Part shown: positions 1-5,243 of the stretch, piece by piece | Layout: each line of letters opens with the position of its first letter | Position numbering within the stretch: the first letter of the stretch is position 1 | NCBI GenBank assembly: GCA_025362535.1 | Contig: JANYGE010000055.1 | Coordinates: forward strand, 1 to 7,947 | DNA length: 7,947 nucleotides | Direction of reading: 5' to 3' | Origin: Hyphomicrobiales bacterium | GTDB lineage: Bacteria > Pseudomonadota > Alphaproteobacteria > Rhizobiales > Aestuariivirgaceae | Notes under the pieces: model-generated | What the model was told of the DNA's origin: nothing | The model's database searches: none | The model's input: only the letters and a program-made list of their open reading frames with translations | Program-made: the position numbers and the translations under genes

Positions 1-1
1 C

Positions 2-385
2 GTGAACATTCTTTTCTCAGGAATCATTACTAGCTTCGGTACGAGACAGCTATTTCACCGAAATGTATTTCGTAAGCTTATCGGTCTTATTAGCCTTATT
101 TTATTTTTCACTCTGACGGTCGCGATAAATACTGTGCTCGCAATATACCGTGAGCTGTCAGTTGACATAGAAGTGTCCAATATTGAACAAGGAGTTGTGA
201 CAAGAATTCGGGCTGCGCTCGATCATTTTCCAACACACTTCGCCGAGTTATATGCGTTTCAAAGCGTAGAAACTTATGTGTTGTTGCTAGTCGGCATTCT
301 GTTCGCGGTGATTGTGATGATCGATGTCCTAAAATTCGATGATTGGACTTACCCGGAAAAAGTGGAGGGACATTCTGCCGTTTAG
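2..385 (+). pseudogene. Truncated two-helix membrane protein, 3' end cut off by an IS3-family element
   Basis: The frame is open from the left edge, so the 5' end may lie outside the window; the GTG at position 2 is only the first possible start and no ribosome site can be seen. Two hydrophobic segments are visible, about residues 26-48 and 91-110, separated by a polar stretch of about 40 residues. Native coding ends after the FDD motif (residues 112-114, position 343), where the insertion sequence begins. The last 13 residues and the stop at 383-385 come from the IS inverted repeat and adjoining IS DNA. GC is about 41% over the first 300 bases, lower than the catabolic genes to the right, and rare-looking codons (ata, cta, tta) are used, which hints at acquired DNA. 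I do not recognise the family with confidence; relatives may continue with a DDPYPGY-like motif just after the break, but that is from memory. It is probably non-functional. Confidence 0.55.
344..371 (+). repeat. IS terminal inverted repeat, right end (downstream of orfB)
   Basis: All 28 bases are the exact reverse complement of 1568-1595. It starts with TGGACTTACCCGG and ends in GGGAC. It lies 10 bp beyond the orfB stop codon and supplies part of the fused C-terminus of the interrupted gene on its left. Confidence 0.95.
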
Positions 386-1248
386 TTCATCTCAGCCATT
401 TGGGCTTCGAATGTGATGGGCGATTTGTAGCCCAGTGCTGAGTGTCTCCTGCGCGGATTATAGAAGCCGTCGATGTAATGGCCAAGTGCCAATGTGGCTT
501 GTGACCGTGTCTCATAGCTTGCTCTCCAGATCAGTTCAGTTTTGATAGTTTTGAAGACGGTCTCGACCATGGCGTTGTCATAGCAGTTGCCCTTGCCGCT
601 CATGGACGCGGTGAGGCCGTTACTTTGCAAAAGCCTGCGGTAGTCGTCTGAACAATATTGGCTGCCACGATCTGAGTGATGAATGAGACCCGTCGGTGGT
701 TGTCGCATCAGGATGGCCTGGTTCAAAGCTTTGAGAGCCAAACCCTTCTTCAAGCGATCACTTGTTGCCCAACCGACAATGCGTCGCGAGTAGAGATCAA
801 GCACGATGGCCAGATAGAGCCAGCCTTCAGCGGTCCAGATATAGCTGATGTCTGCACCCCATTTTTGGTCGGGACCTTCACATACAAAGTTCTGATCCAG
901 AATGTTGAAGGCAATCGGACAATCATGCTGGCTGTCAGTGGTCTTCTTAAACCTGCGTTTCTGATGGGCTTTCAGGCCATTCTCGCGCATCAGGCGGGCC
1001 ACGCGGTGACGGCCAACGACCAAGCCTTCCTCACGCAGTTCCGCATGCATGCGGGGTGCGCCATAGGTTTGGTTTGAAGAAGCAAACTGTGCCCTGATAT
1101 TGGCACTCAGAACCACGTCGTAGCATTGGTGCAAACTGGGCCTGCGCTCTTTCCATGCGTAGTAGCCGCTGATACTGACCGCCATCATGCGGCACATCCG
1201 GTCAACCGGCATCATGGCCTTGCTCGTATCGATGAGCTTATACTTCAT
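382..1248 (-). CDS. IS3-family transposase OrfB, DDE integrase domain
   Basis: This 288-residue protein is the catalytic half of the IS3 transposase, normally made as an OrfAB fusion by -1 frameshifting. An HTH_21-like DNA-binding segment lies around residues 45-100. The rve (retroviral integrase-like) catalytic core spans about 120-235. The catalytic triad is complete: D133 in WGADISY, D193 in HHSDRGSQYCS and E229 in NAMVETVF, with 35 residues between the last two, the D(35)E spacing of the family. The C-terminal YNPRRRHSALGYKSP motif is also typical. The ATG overlaps the orfA stop as ATGA (1245-1248), so coupled translation of free OrfB is also possible. The length is normal and no frameshift or internal stop is seen, so the enzyme should be functional. 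Confidence 0.95.
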   Translation of the reverse strand: MKYKLIDTSKAMMPVDRMCRMMAVSISGYYAWKERRPSLHQCYDVVLSANIRAQFASSNQTYGAPRMHAELREEGLVVGRHRVARLMRENGLKAHQKRRFKKTTDSQHDCPIAFNILDQNFVCEGPDQKWGADISYIWTAEGWLYLAIVLDLYSRRIVGWATSDRLKKGLALKALNQAILMRQPPTGLIHHSDRGSQYCSDDYRRLLQSNGLTASMSGKGNCYDNAMVETVFKTIKTELIWRASYETRSQATLALGHYIDGFYNPRRRHSALGYKSPITFEAQMAEMN

Positions 1249-1535
1249 CGACTTGTTTCCTTGACGAAGAAGGCGGTCGCTTTTTTTAACAGATCCCGCT
1301 CTTGCCGCAGAATCTCGTTCTCTTTGCGTAAGCGGGCAAGCTCCTTGGCCATATCCGGATTAGGTGTTGTAACAGGCTCGGCATCACGTTGTTCGCGCTT
1401 CCACCGGCTCAATGTGGACAAACCCAAGTCCAAATCACCGGCAATCTGCCTGATCGTCCGGCCACTGCTGGCCAACAATCCAACCGCTTCCCGCTTAAAT
1501 TCCAGCGTAAATTCTCGTCTCTGCTTGATCGTCAT
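1245..1535 (-). CDS. IS3-family transposase OrfA, HTH and leucine-zipper protein
   Basis: This 96-residue protein binds the terminal repeats of the element. A helix-turn-helix of the Tnp_1 (IS3/IS911) type covers about residues 10-48, around FKREAVGLLA and LSTLSRWK. A coiled coil follows, with heptad positions M62, L69, L76 and L83, expected to support multimerisation. I chose the ATG at 1535 because a strong AGGAGG lies five bases upstream (plus-strand CCTCCT at 1541-1546). A TTG at 1553 would add six residues but places the ribosome site inside the gene. The last codons overlap orfB, and the slippage site lies 33 bases before the stop. Confidence 0.92.
   Translation of the reverse strand: MTIKQRREFTLEFKREAVGLLASSGRTIRQIAGDLDLGLSTLSRWKREQRDAEPVTTPNPDMAKELARLRKENEILRQERDLLKKATAFFVKETSR
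1281..1287 (-). other. Programmed -1 frameshift site (A7) in the IS transposase
   Basis: Read on the minus strand, orfA passes through TTA AAA AAA GCG, giving a slippery A-AAA-AAA run followed by G. A -1 slip moves the ribosome into a frame that reads SDRLLRQGNKS and then enters orfB at its ATG with no stop, giving an OrfAB fusion of about 384 residues. This is the standard IS3-family way of making active transposase. The frames were checked by hand; a downstream stimulatory structure was not evaluated. Confidence 0.85.
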
Positions 1536-1567
1536 AAAGTCCTCCTGTTGCAATCATGCTATCAGAA

Positions 1568-1595
1568 GTCCCTCCACTTTTTCCGGGTAAGTCCA
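1568..1595 (-). repeat. IS terminal inverted repeat, left end (upstream of orfA)
   Basis: It matches 344-371 perfectly over 28 bases in inverted orientation. It lies 33 bp upstream of the orfA start, so any transposase promoter must lie in or close to this repeat. The bases inside it differ from those inside the other end, so the repeat is exactly 28 bp. Confidence 0.95.
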
Positions 1596-1597
1596 CT

Positions 1598-1624
1598 CTC
1601 ATGCTGAGGAGCTCGAAGCATAAG
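1598..1624 (+). repeat. Short intergenic palindrome next to the IS, REP-like
   Basis: The arms CTCATGCT and AGCATAAG pair with one mismatch around a core containing GAGCTC. The wording (CATGCTGAGGAG ... CTCGAAGCAT) resembles a shortened copy of palindromic elements I associate with intergenic regions of Rhizobiales, in which a GC-rich inner stem separates TGAGGAG from CTCGAAGCA. It starts two bases after the IS end. It could be a remnant repeat or a weak terminator; no T-run follows. The rest of 1625-1677 shows no clear promoter. Confidence 0.4.
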
Positions 1625-1677
1625 CAATCACTCCCCTGCCCCTTTAATCAAACCACCTAATCGATTATCACGCCCCT

Positions 1678-2244
1678 ATGACCCAACGATTCACCCTGCG
1701 CAGTTTCGTCCCTTCATTTGTCATCATGGTCGCAACAGCTTTTATTGAGCGGATCAATGGCCGGATTTATATTTGCAAATGCGGCTATGTGAAACTCTGG
1801 GAAGGCACGGTGAACAGTTCGGGCAATTCGCAACATATTGCTGATTGGTACACGCTGTCCCATATTATTCATGGCTTTTTGTTTTATGGCCTCACGCATG
1901 TTATTGCGCGCCGGGCCTCTATGGCGCTGCGGCTTGGCCTTGCCACACTGATTGAATGTGGTTGGGAGATTTTAGAAAATTCCAGCTTCATCATCAACCG
2001 CTACCGTGAGGGCACCATCTCGCTGGATTATTTCGGTGACTCGATTTTAAACTCCATGTGCGATGTGCTTGCCATGGTCGCAGGCTTCTATCTGGCCAGC
2101 CGCCTGCCCACGCGCCTTACCATTGCTCTTGCCATCGCCATGGAGCTCTTGGCGCTTTATGTGATCAGAGATAATCTCACGCTCAATATTGTAATGCTGC
2201 TGCACCCGATTGAAGCGATTAAAACCTGGCAGGCGGCCCTATAA
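1678..2244 (+). CDS. DUF2585 / UPF0314 family integral membrane protein
   Basis: This 188-residue protein belongs to an uncharacterised family known mainly from Alphaproteobacteria. About five membrane segments can be seen: residues 9-26, 59-78, 82-98, 126-144 and 148-165. The family's conserved blocks are all present: [11 protein letters not shown] (33-43), [21 protein letters not shown] (46-66, with H53, D56, H62 and H65), [12 protein letters not shown] (93-104), [19 protein letters not shown] (108-126) and RDNLTLN near residue 164. Many of these charged and histidine residues lie in or beside helices, as in an intramembrane enzyme or channel, but no function is established that I know of. 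The ATG at 1678 lacks a good ribosome site; the ATG at 1726 is no better and would remove the first helix, so the upstream start is kept. The length is normal for the family. The gene stands alone and ends at a strong terminator. Confidence 0.9.
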   Translation: MTQRFTLRSFVPSFVIMVATAFIERINGRIYICKCGYVKLWEGTVNSSGNSQHIADWYTLSHIIHGFLFYGLTHVIARRASMALRLGLATLIECGWEILENSSFIINRYREGTISLDYFGDSILNSMCDVLAMVAGFYLASRLPTRLTIALAIAMELLALYVIRDNLTLNIVMLLHPIEAIKTWQAAL

Positions 2245-2272
2245 AAAAGGGCGGAGAAAACTCCGCCCTTTT
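2243..2272. terminator. Bidirectional Rho-independent terminator between convergent genes
   Basis: A perfect 8-bp stem GGGCGGAG / CTCCGCCC (2249-2256 and 2261-2268) closes an AAAA loop. It is followed by TTTT on the plus strand and preceded by AAAAAA, which becomes a T6 tail on the minus strand. It sits between the DUF2585 gene, ending at 2244, and the minus-strand gene, ending at 2294, so it can stop transcription from both sides. The U-run is longer in the minus-strand direction. Confidence 0.93.
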
Positions 2273-2293
2273 CAATCTTAAACCCCGCAAAGC

Positions 2294-2917
2294 TTACGGT
2301 TGATTTTCGCAGGTGATCGACTTGAACGAATAGCAGGTTAAATCTGTGCACATCGCACCAGTACCAATATAACGGGTTGGCTTGGTTGGACCCATTGGGG
2401 TGGACTGCACGAAATCTGCGGCATCATCGTAATCTTCTGAATCACAGAAAGCATCAGCCGCTTTTTGGCCGCAACCCTTGCCCTTCTTGAAGCAATAATT
2501 GATCCGCACACCATTCATTTTTGGTTTTTTGAAAGTCTCTTCATCACCGCCAGTGGAGGGACCAGGTGGTGGCATTGGTGTTGGCGGGGCTGGCAATGGA
2601 TCAGGCTTCACACAGGTGATGTAAGAAAAGCCATCGCATTGCGGGCCATTACAAATTTGGCCATCGGCCTGCACAATTGTTGGTGTGAGCGCACCAATAT
2701 CAACGGCTTCTTCAAAATCACTGGAATTGCTGAATGATTTTGACTGGCAAAACCGATCTGCCGCAGGCTGCCCGCACAGGGAGGCCCATTTGTAACACCA
2801 ATCAACCCGGTAAGGCCCCTGTTTTGGCTTGGCAAAAGTTTGCTCTGCCGCTTGGGCCGCTCCAAAAGTCAGCAGCACACCCATAAAGGCGGTCACGATA
2901 AATTGCTTTAGTGTCAT
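2294..2917 (-). CDS. Secreted protein with two tandem six-cysteine domains
   Basis: The predicted product has 207 residues. Residues 1-23 form a signal peptide (K4, hydrophobic core, AQA before the likely cut), so the protein should be exported to the periplasm or outside. Two homologous domains follow, about residues 28-103 and 129-204, joined by a proline-rich linker (about 104-127). Each has six cysteines: 41, 48, 57, 89, 94, 102 and 142, 149, 158, 190, 195, 203. The spacing C-x6-C-x8-C-x31-C-x4-C-x7-C is identical in both, and I count 28 identities in 75 ungapped positions. Shared motifs are CGQxAADxFC and FxxITC. Three disulfides per domain are expected. I recall similar single domains in rhizobial hypothetical proteins but know no function. 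The ATG at 2917 was chosen because AGGAG lies six bases upstream and the signal peptide begins exactly there; an upstream TTG at 3031 would bury it. It is divergent from the carnitine operon. Confidence 0.85.
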   Translation of the reverse strand: MTLKQFIVTAFMGVLLTFGAAQAAEQTFAKPKQGPYRVDWCYKWASLCGQPAADRFCQSKSFSNSSDFEEAVDIGALTPTIVQADGQICNGPQCDGFSYITCVKPDPLPAPPTPMPPPGPSTGGDEETFKKPKMNGVRINYCFKKGKGCGQKAADAFCDSEDYDDAADFVQSTPMGPTKPTRYIGTGAMCTDLTCYSFKSITCENQP

Positions 2918-3064
2918 TCTAGACTCCTGAGTAATGGCCCCACTCGGCAAATCACTTACCAGATTTAAGGGCTTGAGACCAGTGTCGGAAAACTGTGAGC
3001 CACTGGCGCATTTCTCTCGCCAAAATTCCAATTGCTGCTCTATCCTGAGACTGAGGAGAATATC
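2918..3064. promoter_or_regulatory. Divergent promoter region of the secreted-protein gene and the carnitine operon
   Basis: This 147-bp gap must hold the start signals for both divergent units. No convincing -35/-10 pair with standard spacing is visible on either strand. An inverted repeat, CCAGTG at 2979-2984 and CACTGG at 3001-3006 (16 bases apart), could be a regulator site, but six bases is short enough to occur by chance. Both flanking genes have good ribosome sites at its ends: AGGAG at 2924-2928 (minus) and GAGGAG at 3053-3058 (plus). Confidence 0.4.
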
Positions 3065-3946
3065 ATGCAGTCAAAAGTCATTATCACCGCAGCCATCACC
3101 GGGTCTGGCGATACTGTAGGCAAACACCCCGCCATTCCGGTTACCCCACAGCAAATCGCCGATTCCGCCTTGGAAGCGGCTGCGGCGGGTGCCACCATCG
3201 TGCATTGCCATGTGCGCAATGTGAAAACCGGTAAAGGTACTCGCGATGTTGATCTCTACCGCGATGTGATGGAAAAAATCCGCGCCAAGAACGCCAATAT
3301 CATCATCAACTTCACTGGTGGTATGGGTGGTGATTTGGATGTGGGCACAGGCGAAGAGCCAATGAAATGGGGGCCTGGCACTGATTTAGTCGGCCCTGAA
3401 GCGCGCTATATACATATCAAGGAACTGCGTCCTGAAATTTGTACGATTGATTGCGGCTCAATGAATTTTGGCGATGGCAATGCGATTATGGTCCAAACGC
3501 CAGCGCAATTGCGCGCCTGCGCCAAGTTGATCCAATCCTATGGTGTGAAGGCTGAGATGGAGGTGTTTGACTCTGGTCACCTCTGGTTTGCCAGCAAAAT
3601 GTGTGAAGAAGGTTTGATAGATGAGCTGCCGCTGTTCCAGCTCTGCCTCGGCATTCCATGGGGTGCGCCTTACAACACCGAGACGATGGCCTATATGAAA
3701 TCGCAATTGCCCAAAAATGCCATTTGGGCTGCCTTTGGCATTGGCCGCAATGAGTTCCCTGCCGTGGCGCAAGCGGTACTTCTGGGTGGCCATGTGCGTG
3801 TTGGCCTTGAGGATAATCTTTATCTCGATAAGGGCGTGTTTGCCTCTAATGCCACATTGGTGGAACGCGCGGTGAAGATCATTGAGATTCTGGGAACCAA
3901 GGTGGCAACACCCGATGAAGGCCGCAAGATATTGGGATTGAAATAA
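3065..3946 (+). CDS. Beta-keto acid cleavage enzyme (BKACE, DUF849), probable 3-dehydrocarnitine cleavage enzyme
   Basis: BKACE enzymes use zinc to condense a beta-keto acid with acetyl-CoA and release acetoacetate plus a new acyl-CoA. Here the likely substrate is 3-dehydrocarnitine, giving betainyl-CoA. The product has 293 residues, normal for the family. Visible family motifs are ITAAITG near the start, the metal-binding pair H47 and H49 in VHCHVRN, the strand [14 protein letters not shown] (123-136), GIGR (225-228) and VRVGLEDN (244-251), whose E249 should be the third zinc ligand. SGDTVGK (14-20), [16 protein letters not shown] and LGIPWGAP resemble the dehydrocarnitine branch as I remember it, rather than 3-keto-5-aminohexanoate cleavage enzymes. 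The next gene, carnitine dehydrogenase, makes exactly this substrate. The ATG at 3065 has GAGGAG six bases upstream; a TTG at 3032 is rejected. It appears to be first in the operon. The Pseudomonas counterpart is called cdhC. Confidence 0.88.
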   Translation: MQSKVIITAAITGSGDTVGKHPAIPVTPQQIADSALEAAAAGATIVHCHVRNVKTGKGTRDVDLYRDVMEKIRAKNANIIINFTGGMGGDLDVGTGEEPMKWGPGTDLVGPEARYIHIKELRPEICTIDCGSMNFGDGNAIMVQTPAQLRACAKLIQSYGVKAEMEVFDSGHLWFASKMCEEGLIDELPLFQLCLGIPWGAPYNTETMAYMKSQLPKNAIWAAFGIGRNEFPAVAQAVLLGGHVRVGLEDNLYLDKGVFASNATLVERAVKIIEILGTKVATPDEGRKILGLK

Positions 3947-4015
3947 GCGAATAGGGAGTGGCGAATAGCGAATAGGGAAGAGCCCCCTACTCACTATTCG
4001 CTATTCGCTATTCGC
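3947..4015 (+). repeat. 69-bp palindrome built from GCGAATA-type heptamers
   Basis: The element starts on the base after the upstream stop codon. The left half reads as five 7-mers: GCGAATA, GGGAGTG, GCGAATA, GCGAATA, GGGAAGA. The right half is the inverse, ending in three perfect TATTCGC units (3995-4015). Folding about position 3981 gives a stem of 31 positions with only three mismatches and two G-U pairs and a loop of about seven. It looks like the GCGAATA/GGGAGTA repeats found between genes in rhizobial genomes. In mRNA it could stabilise the upstream cistron's 3' end or lower transcription into the next gene. No T-run follows, so it is not a classical terminator. Confidence 0.85.
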
Positions 4016-4030
4016 TCCTAAAAAAGGAGC
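4014..4030 (+). promoter_or_regulatory. Hairpin masking the ribosome site of carnitine dehydrogenase
   Basis: GCTCCT (4014-4019) is a perfect complement of AGGAGC (4025-4030), with a loop of five A. AGGAGC contains the Shine-Dalgarno sequence of the gene starting at 4035 (GGAG, five bases before ATG). In mRNA this short stem could hide the site. The first two bases (4014-4015) also belong to the base of the large upstream palindrome, so the two folds compete slightly. The pairing is seen; the regulatory role is inferred. Confidence 0.5.
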
Positions 4031-4034
4031 ACAC

Positions 4035-5018
4035 ATGAAGACTATTAAAACTATCGGCATCGCGGGCACAGGCCTGATCGGAGCTGGCTGGGCGGCACGG
4101 GCTTTAATCCGTGGCATCAACGTGATTGCTTATGATGTTTCGCCAACCGCTGAAGCCAAGCTTAAAGCGCAGATTAAAACGGCGTGGCCTTCGATGGAAA
4201 AACTTTTGGGCAAGCCCAAGAAAAAAGGCAAGCTTACTTTCACCACCGATCTTGCAGAAATGGCTTCCAAAGCTGAATTCATCCATGAAGCAGCCCCTGA
4301 GCGCGAAGCCCTCAAGATCAAACTGTTCAAAGATATTGACGCGATTGCCAAGCCGGATGTGATCATCTCATCATCATCCTCAGGCTTTCTGCCAACACGC
4401 CTGCAATCAGAATGTGCGCATCATCCTGAGCGCGTGATCATTGGCCATCCGTTTAATCCGGTTTATCTTCTGCCCTTGGTGGAAATTGTTCCCGGCACTA
4501 AAACCAGTGAAGCCAGCATGGCCAGCGCCAAAGCCTATTTTGAATCCATCGGCATGCAGGTGCTGCGCCTTAAAAAAGAAATCGATGGCTACATCTGTGA
4601 TCGCCTGCAGGAAGCCCTGTGGCGCGAAGCTTTGCATATTCTCGATAAGGACATTGGCACCACCGGCGACATTGATGACTCGATCATTTATTCGGCGGGC
4701 ATGCGCTGGGCCTTCATGGGCTCATTCCAAACCTATCACCTTGCAGGCGGCCCCGGCGGCATGCGCGATTTTATGAAACAATTTGATCCGACATTGGAAT
4801 TGCCATGGACAGACCTTAAATTTCCGAAGTGGAATGATGCTTTAGAAACCCGTTTGATCGAAGGCTGCGAAGCCCAAGCCGGTGGCAAAACCGTCGCCCA
4901 ACTGGAAGCCAAGCGCAACGCTATTTTGGTCGATATGATGAAGCTGTTCAAGAAGCACAAGATTGGCGCGGGGCTGGTGTTGGATAGAGAATTGAAGACG
5001 CGCAAAAAGAAAAAGTGA
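4035..5018 (+). CDS. lcdH: L-carnitine 3-dehydrogenase (3-hydroxyacyl-CoA dehydrogenase family)
   Basis: The enzyme oxidises L-carnitine to 3-dehydrocarnitine with NAD+, the first step of aerobic carnitine breakdown. Of 327 residues, about 1-185 form the Rossmann domain, with GTGLIG at 11-16 and D34 ending the second strand, which favours NAD. The catalytic pair is H138 in IIGHPFNPVYLLPLVE and E150, twelve residues apart as in 3-hydroxyacyl-CoA dehydrogenases. The C-terminal helical domain carries LWREALHILDKDIGTTGDID and GMRWAFMGSFQTYHLAGG, which match carnitine dehydrogenases rather than true fatty-acid enzymes. Some relatives carry a C-terminal betainyl-CoA thioesterase domain; this one stops after the single module with a lysine-rich tail (TRKKKK). 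The start ATG has AAGGAG five bases upstream, within a possible masking hairpin. The neighbour upstream would consume its product. The alternative name cdhA is used in Pseudomonas. Confidence 0.9.
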   Translation: MKTIKTIGIAGTGLIGAGWAARALIRGINVIAYDVSPTAEAKLKAQIKTAWPSMEKLLGKPKKKGKLTFTTDLAEMASKAEFIHEAAPEREALKIKLFKDIDAIAKPDVIISSSSSGFLPTRLQSECAHHPERVIIGHPFNPVYLLPLVEIVPGTKTSEASMASAKAYFESIGMQVLRLKKEIDGYICDRLQEALWREALHILDKDIGTTGDIDDSIIYSAGMRWAFMGSFQTYHLAGGPGGMRDFMKQFDPTLELPWTDLKFPKWNDALETRLIEGCEAQAGGKTVAQLEAKRNAILVDMMKLFKKHKIGAGLVLDRELKTRKKKK

Positions 5019-5236
5019 ACTTAACCTTGAGCACGGGCATGAAAACTGGAAGTCGGCAGATACTGATCATTCTGAGCTTGGCACTCGTATGTCTTGTAGT
5101 GTTTTTTACATTCAGTGACACGGCTTGGGTATTGATGGGTCGACCAAATGAGGCATACCCTGAACTTTTGTTTGTCATGTTCGGTTTTCCAATCTCCTTA
5201 GCGTCGCTCCTATTCTCAATCTTCTGGAAAAGGTAA
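5015..5236 (+). CDS. Small two-helix membrane protein, hypothetical
   Basis: This short frame encodes 73 residues from a GTG that overlaps the preceding stop as GTGA, or 65 residues from an ATG at 5039; neither has a strong ribosome site. Two hydrophobic segments are visible, about residues 16-34 (ILIILSLALVCLVVFF region) and 49-70 (LLFVMFGFPISLASLLFSIF), with a short polar turn between and a basic end (WKR). I do not recognise a family. It fills the gap between the carnitine dehydrogenase and the short-chain dehydrogenase with only seven bases to the latter. GC over 5041-5220 is about 44% by count, lower than its neighbours, and codon choice differs, so it may be a late insertion into the operon. 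The open frame plus two clean helices favour a real gene, but chance cannot be excluded. Confidence 0.5.
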   Translation: MNLTLSTGMKTGSRQILIILSLALVCLVVFFTFSDTAWVLMGRPNEAYPELLFVMFGFPISLASLLFSIFWKR

Positions 5237-5243
5237 TCGAAAA

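Larger units (their letters stand above)
344..1595 (-). mobile_element. IS3-family insertion sequence, 1252 bp, apparently complete
   Basis: The element is bounded by perfect 28-bp inverted repeats that begin TGGACTTACC and end with the complementary CA, the TG...CA ends usual for IS3 elements. It carries two overlapping transposase frames on the minus strand, orfA and orfB, with an A7 slippage site between them. Length, gene order, D-D(35)-E triad and frameshift signal all fit the IS3 family; I cannot assign the subgroup (IS3 or IS51-like) by eye. Nothing in either frame is broken, so it may still be active. The flanking triplets are GAT on the left and CTC on the right, so no 3-4 bp target duplication is seen. 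This suggests a deletion or recombination after insertion. Confidence 0.95.

Noticed and set aside
676..1077. Plus-strand open frame of 133 codons inside the IS
   Set aside because: It is antisense to orfB, which has a full DDE core and family motifs; the frame has no ribosome site or recognisable domain.
1126..1590. Plus-strand open frame of 154 codons across the orfA/orfB junction
   Set aside because: It is antisense to the transposase genes and runs into the terminal repeat; the composition looks like a shadow of the real frames.
2972..3000. TTGAGA considered as the -35 box of a sigma-70 promoter for the operon
   Set aside because: Seventeen bases on, the sequence is TGAGCC, which does not resemble a -10 box; no better pair was found.
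2918..3064. TTG starts at 3031 (minus) and 3032 (plus) that would extend both divergent genes
   Set aside because: Both genes have an internal ATG with an AGGAG-type site six bases upstream; the extension of the secreted protein would also bury its signal peptide.
3458..3994. Minus-strand open frame of 178 codons under the cleavage enzyme
   Set aside because: It is a shadow of the BKACE gene, and its start lies in the intergenic palindrome.
3947..4015. Repeat array considered as a small CRISPR
   Set aside because: The units are 7 bases, contiguous and inverted, with no spacers or cas genes; it is a palindrome, not an array.
3947..4030. Palindrome considered as a Rho-independent terminator
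   Set aside because: There is no T-run after the stem; the following bases are A-rich and lead directly into the next gene's ribosome site.
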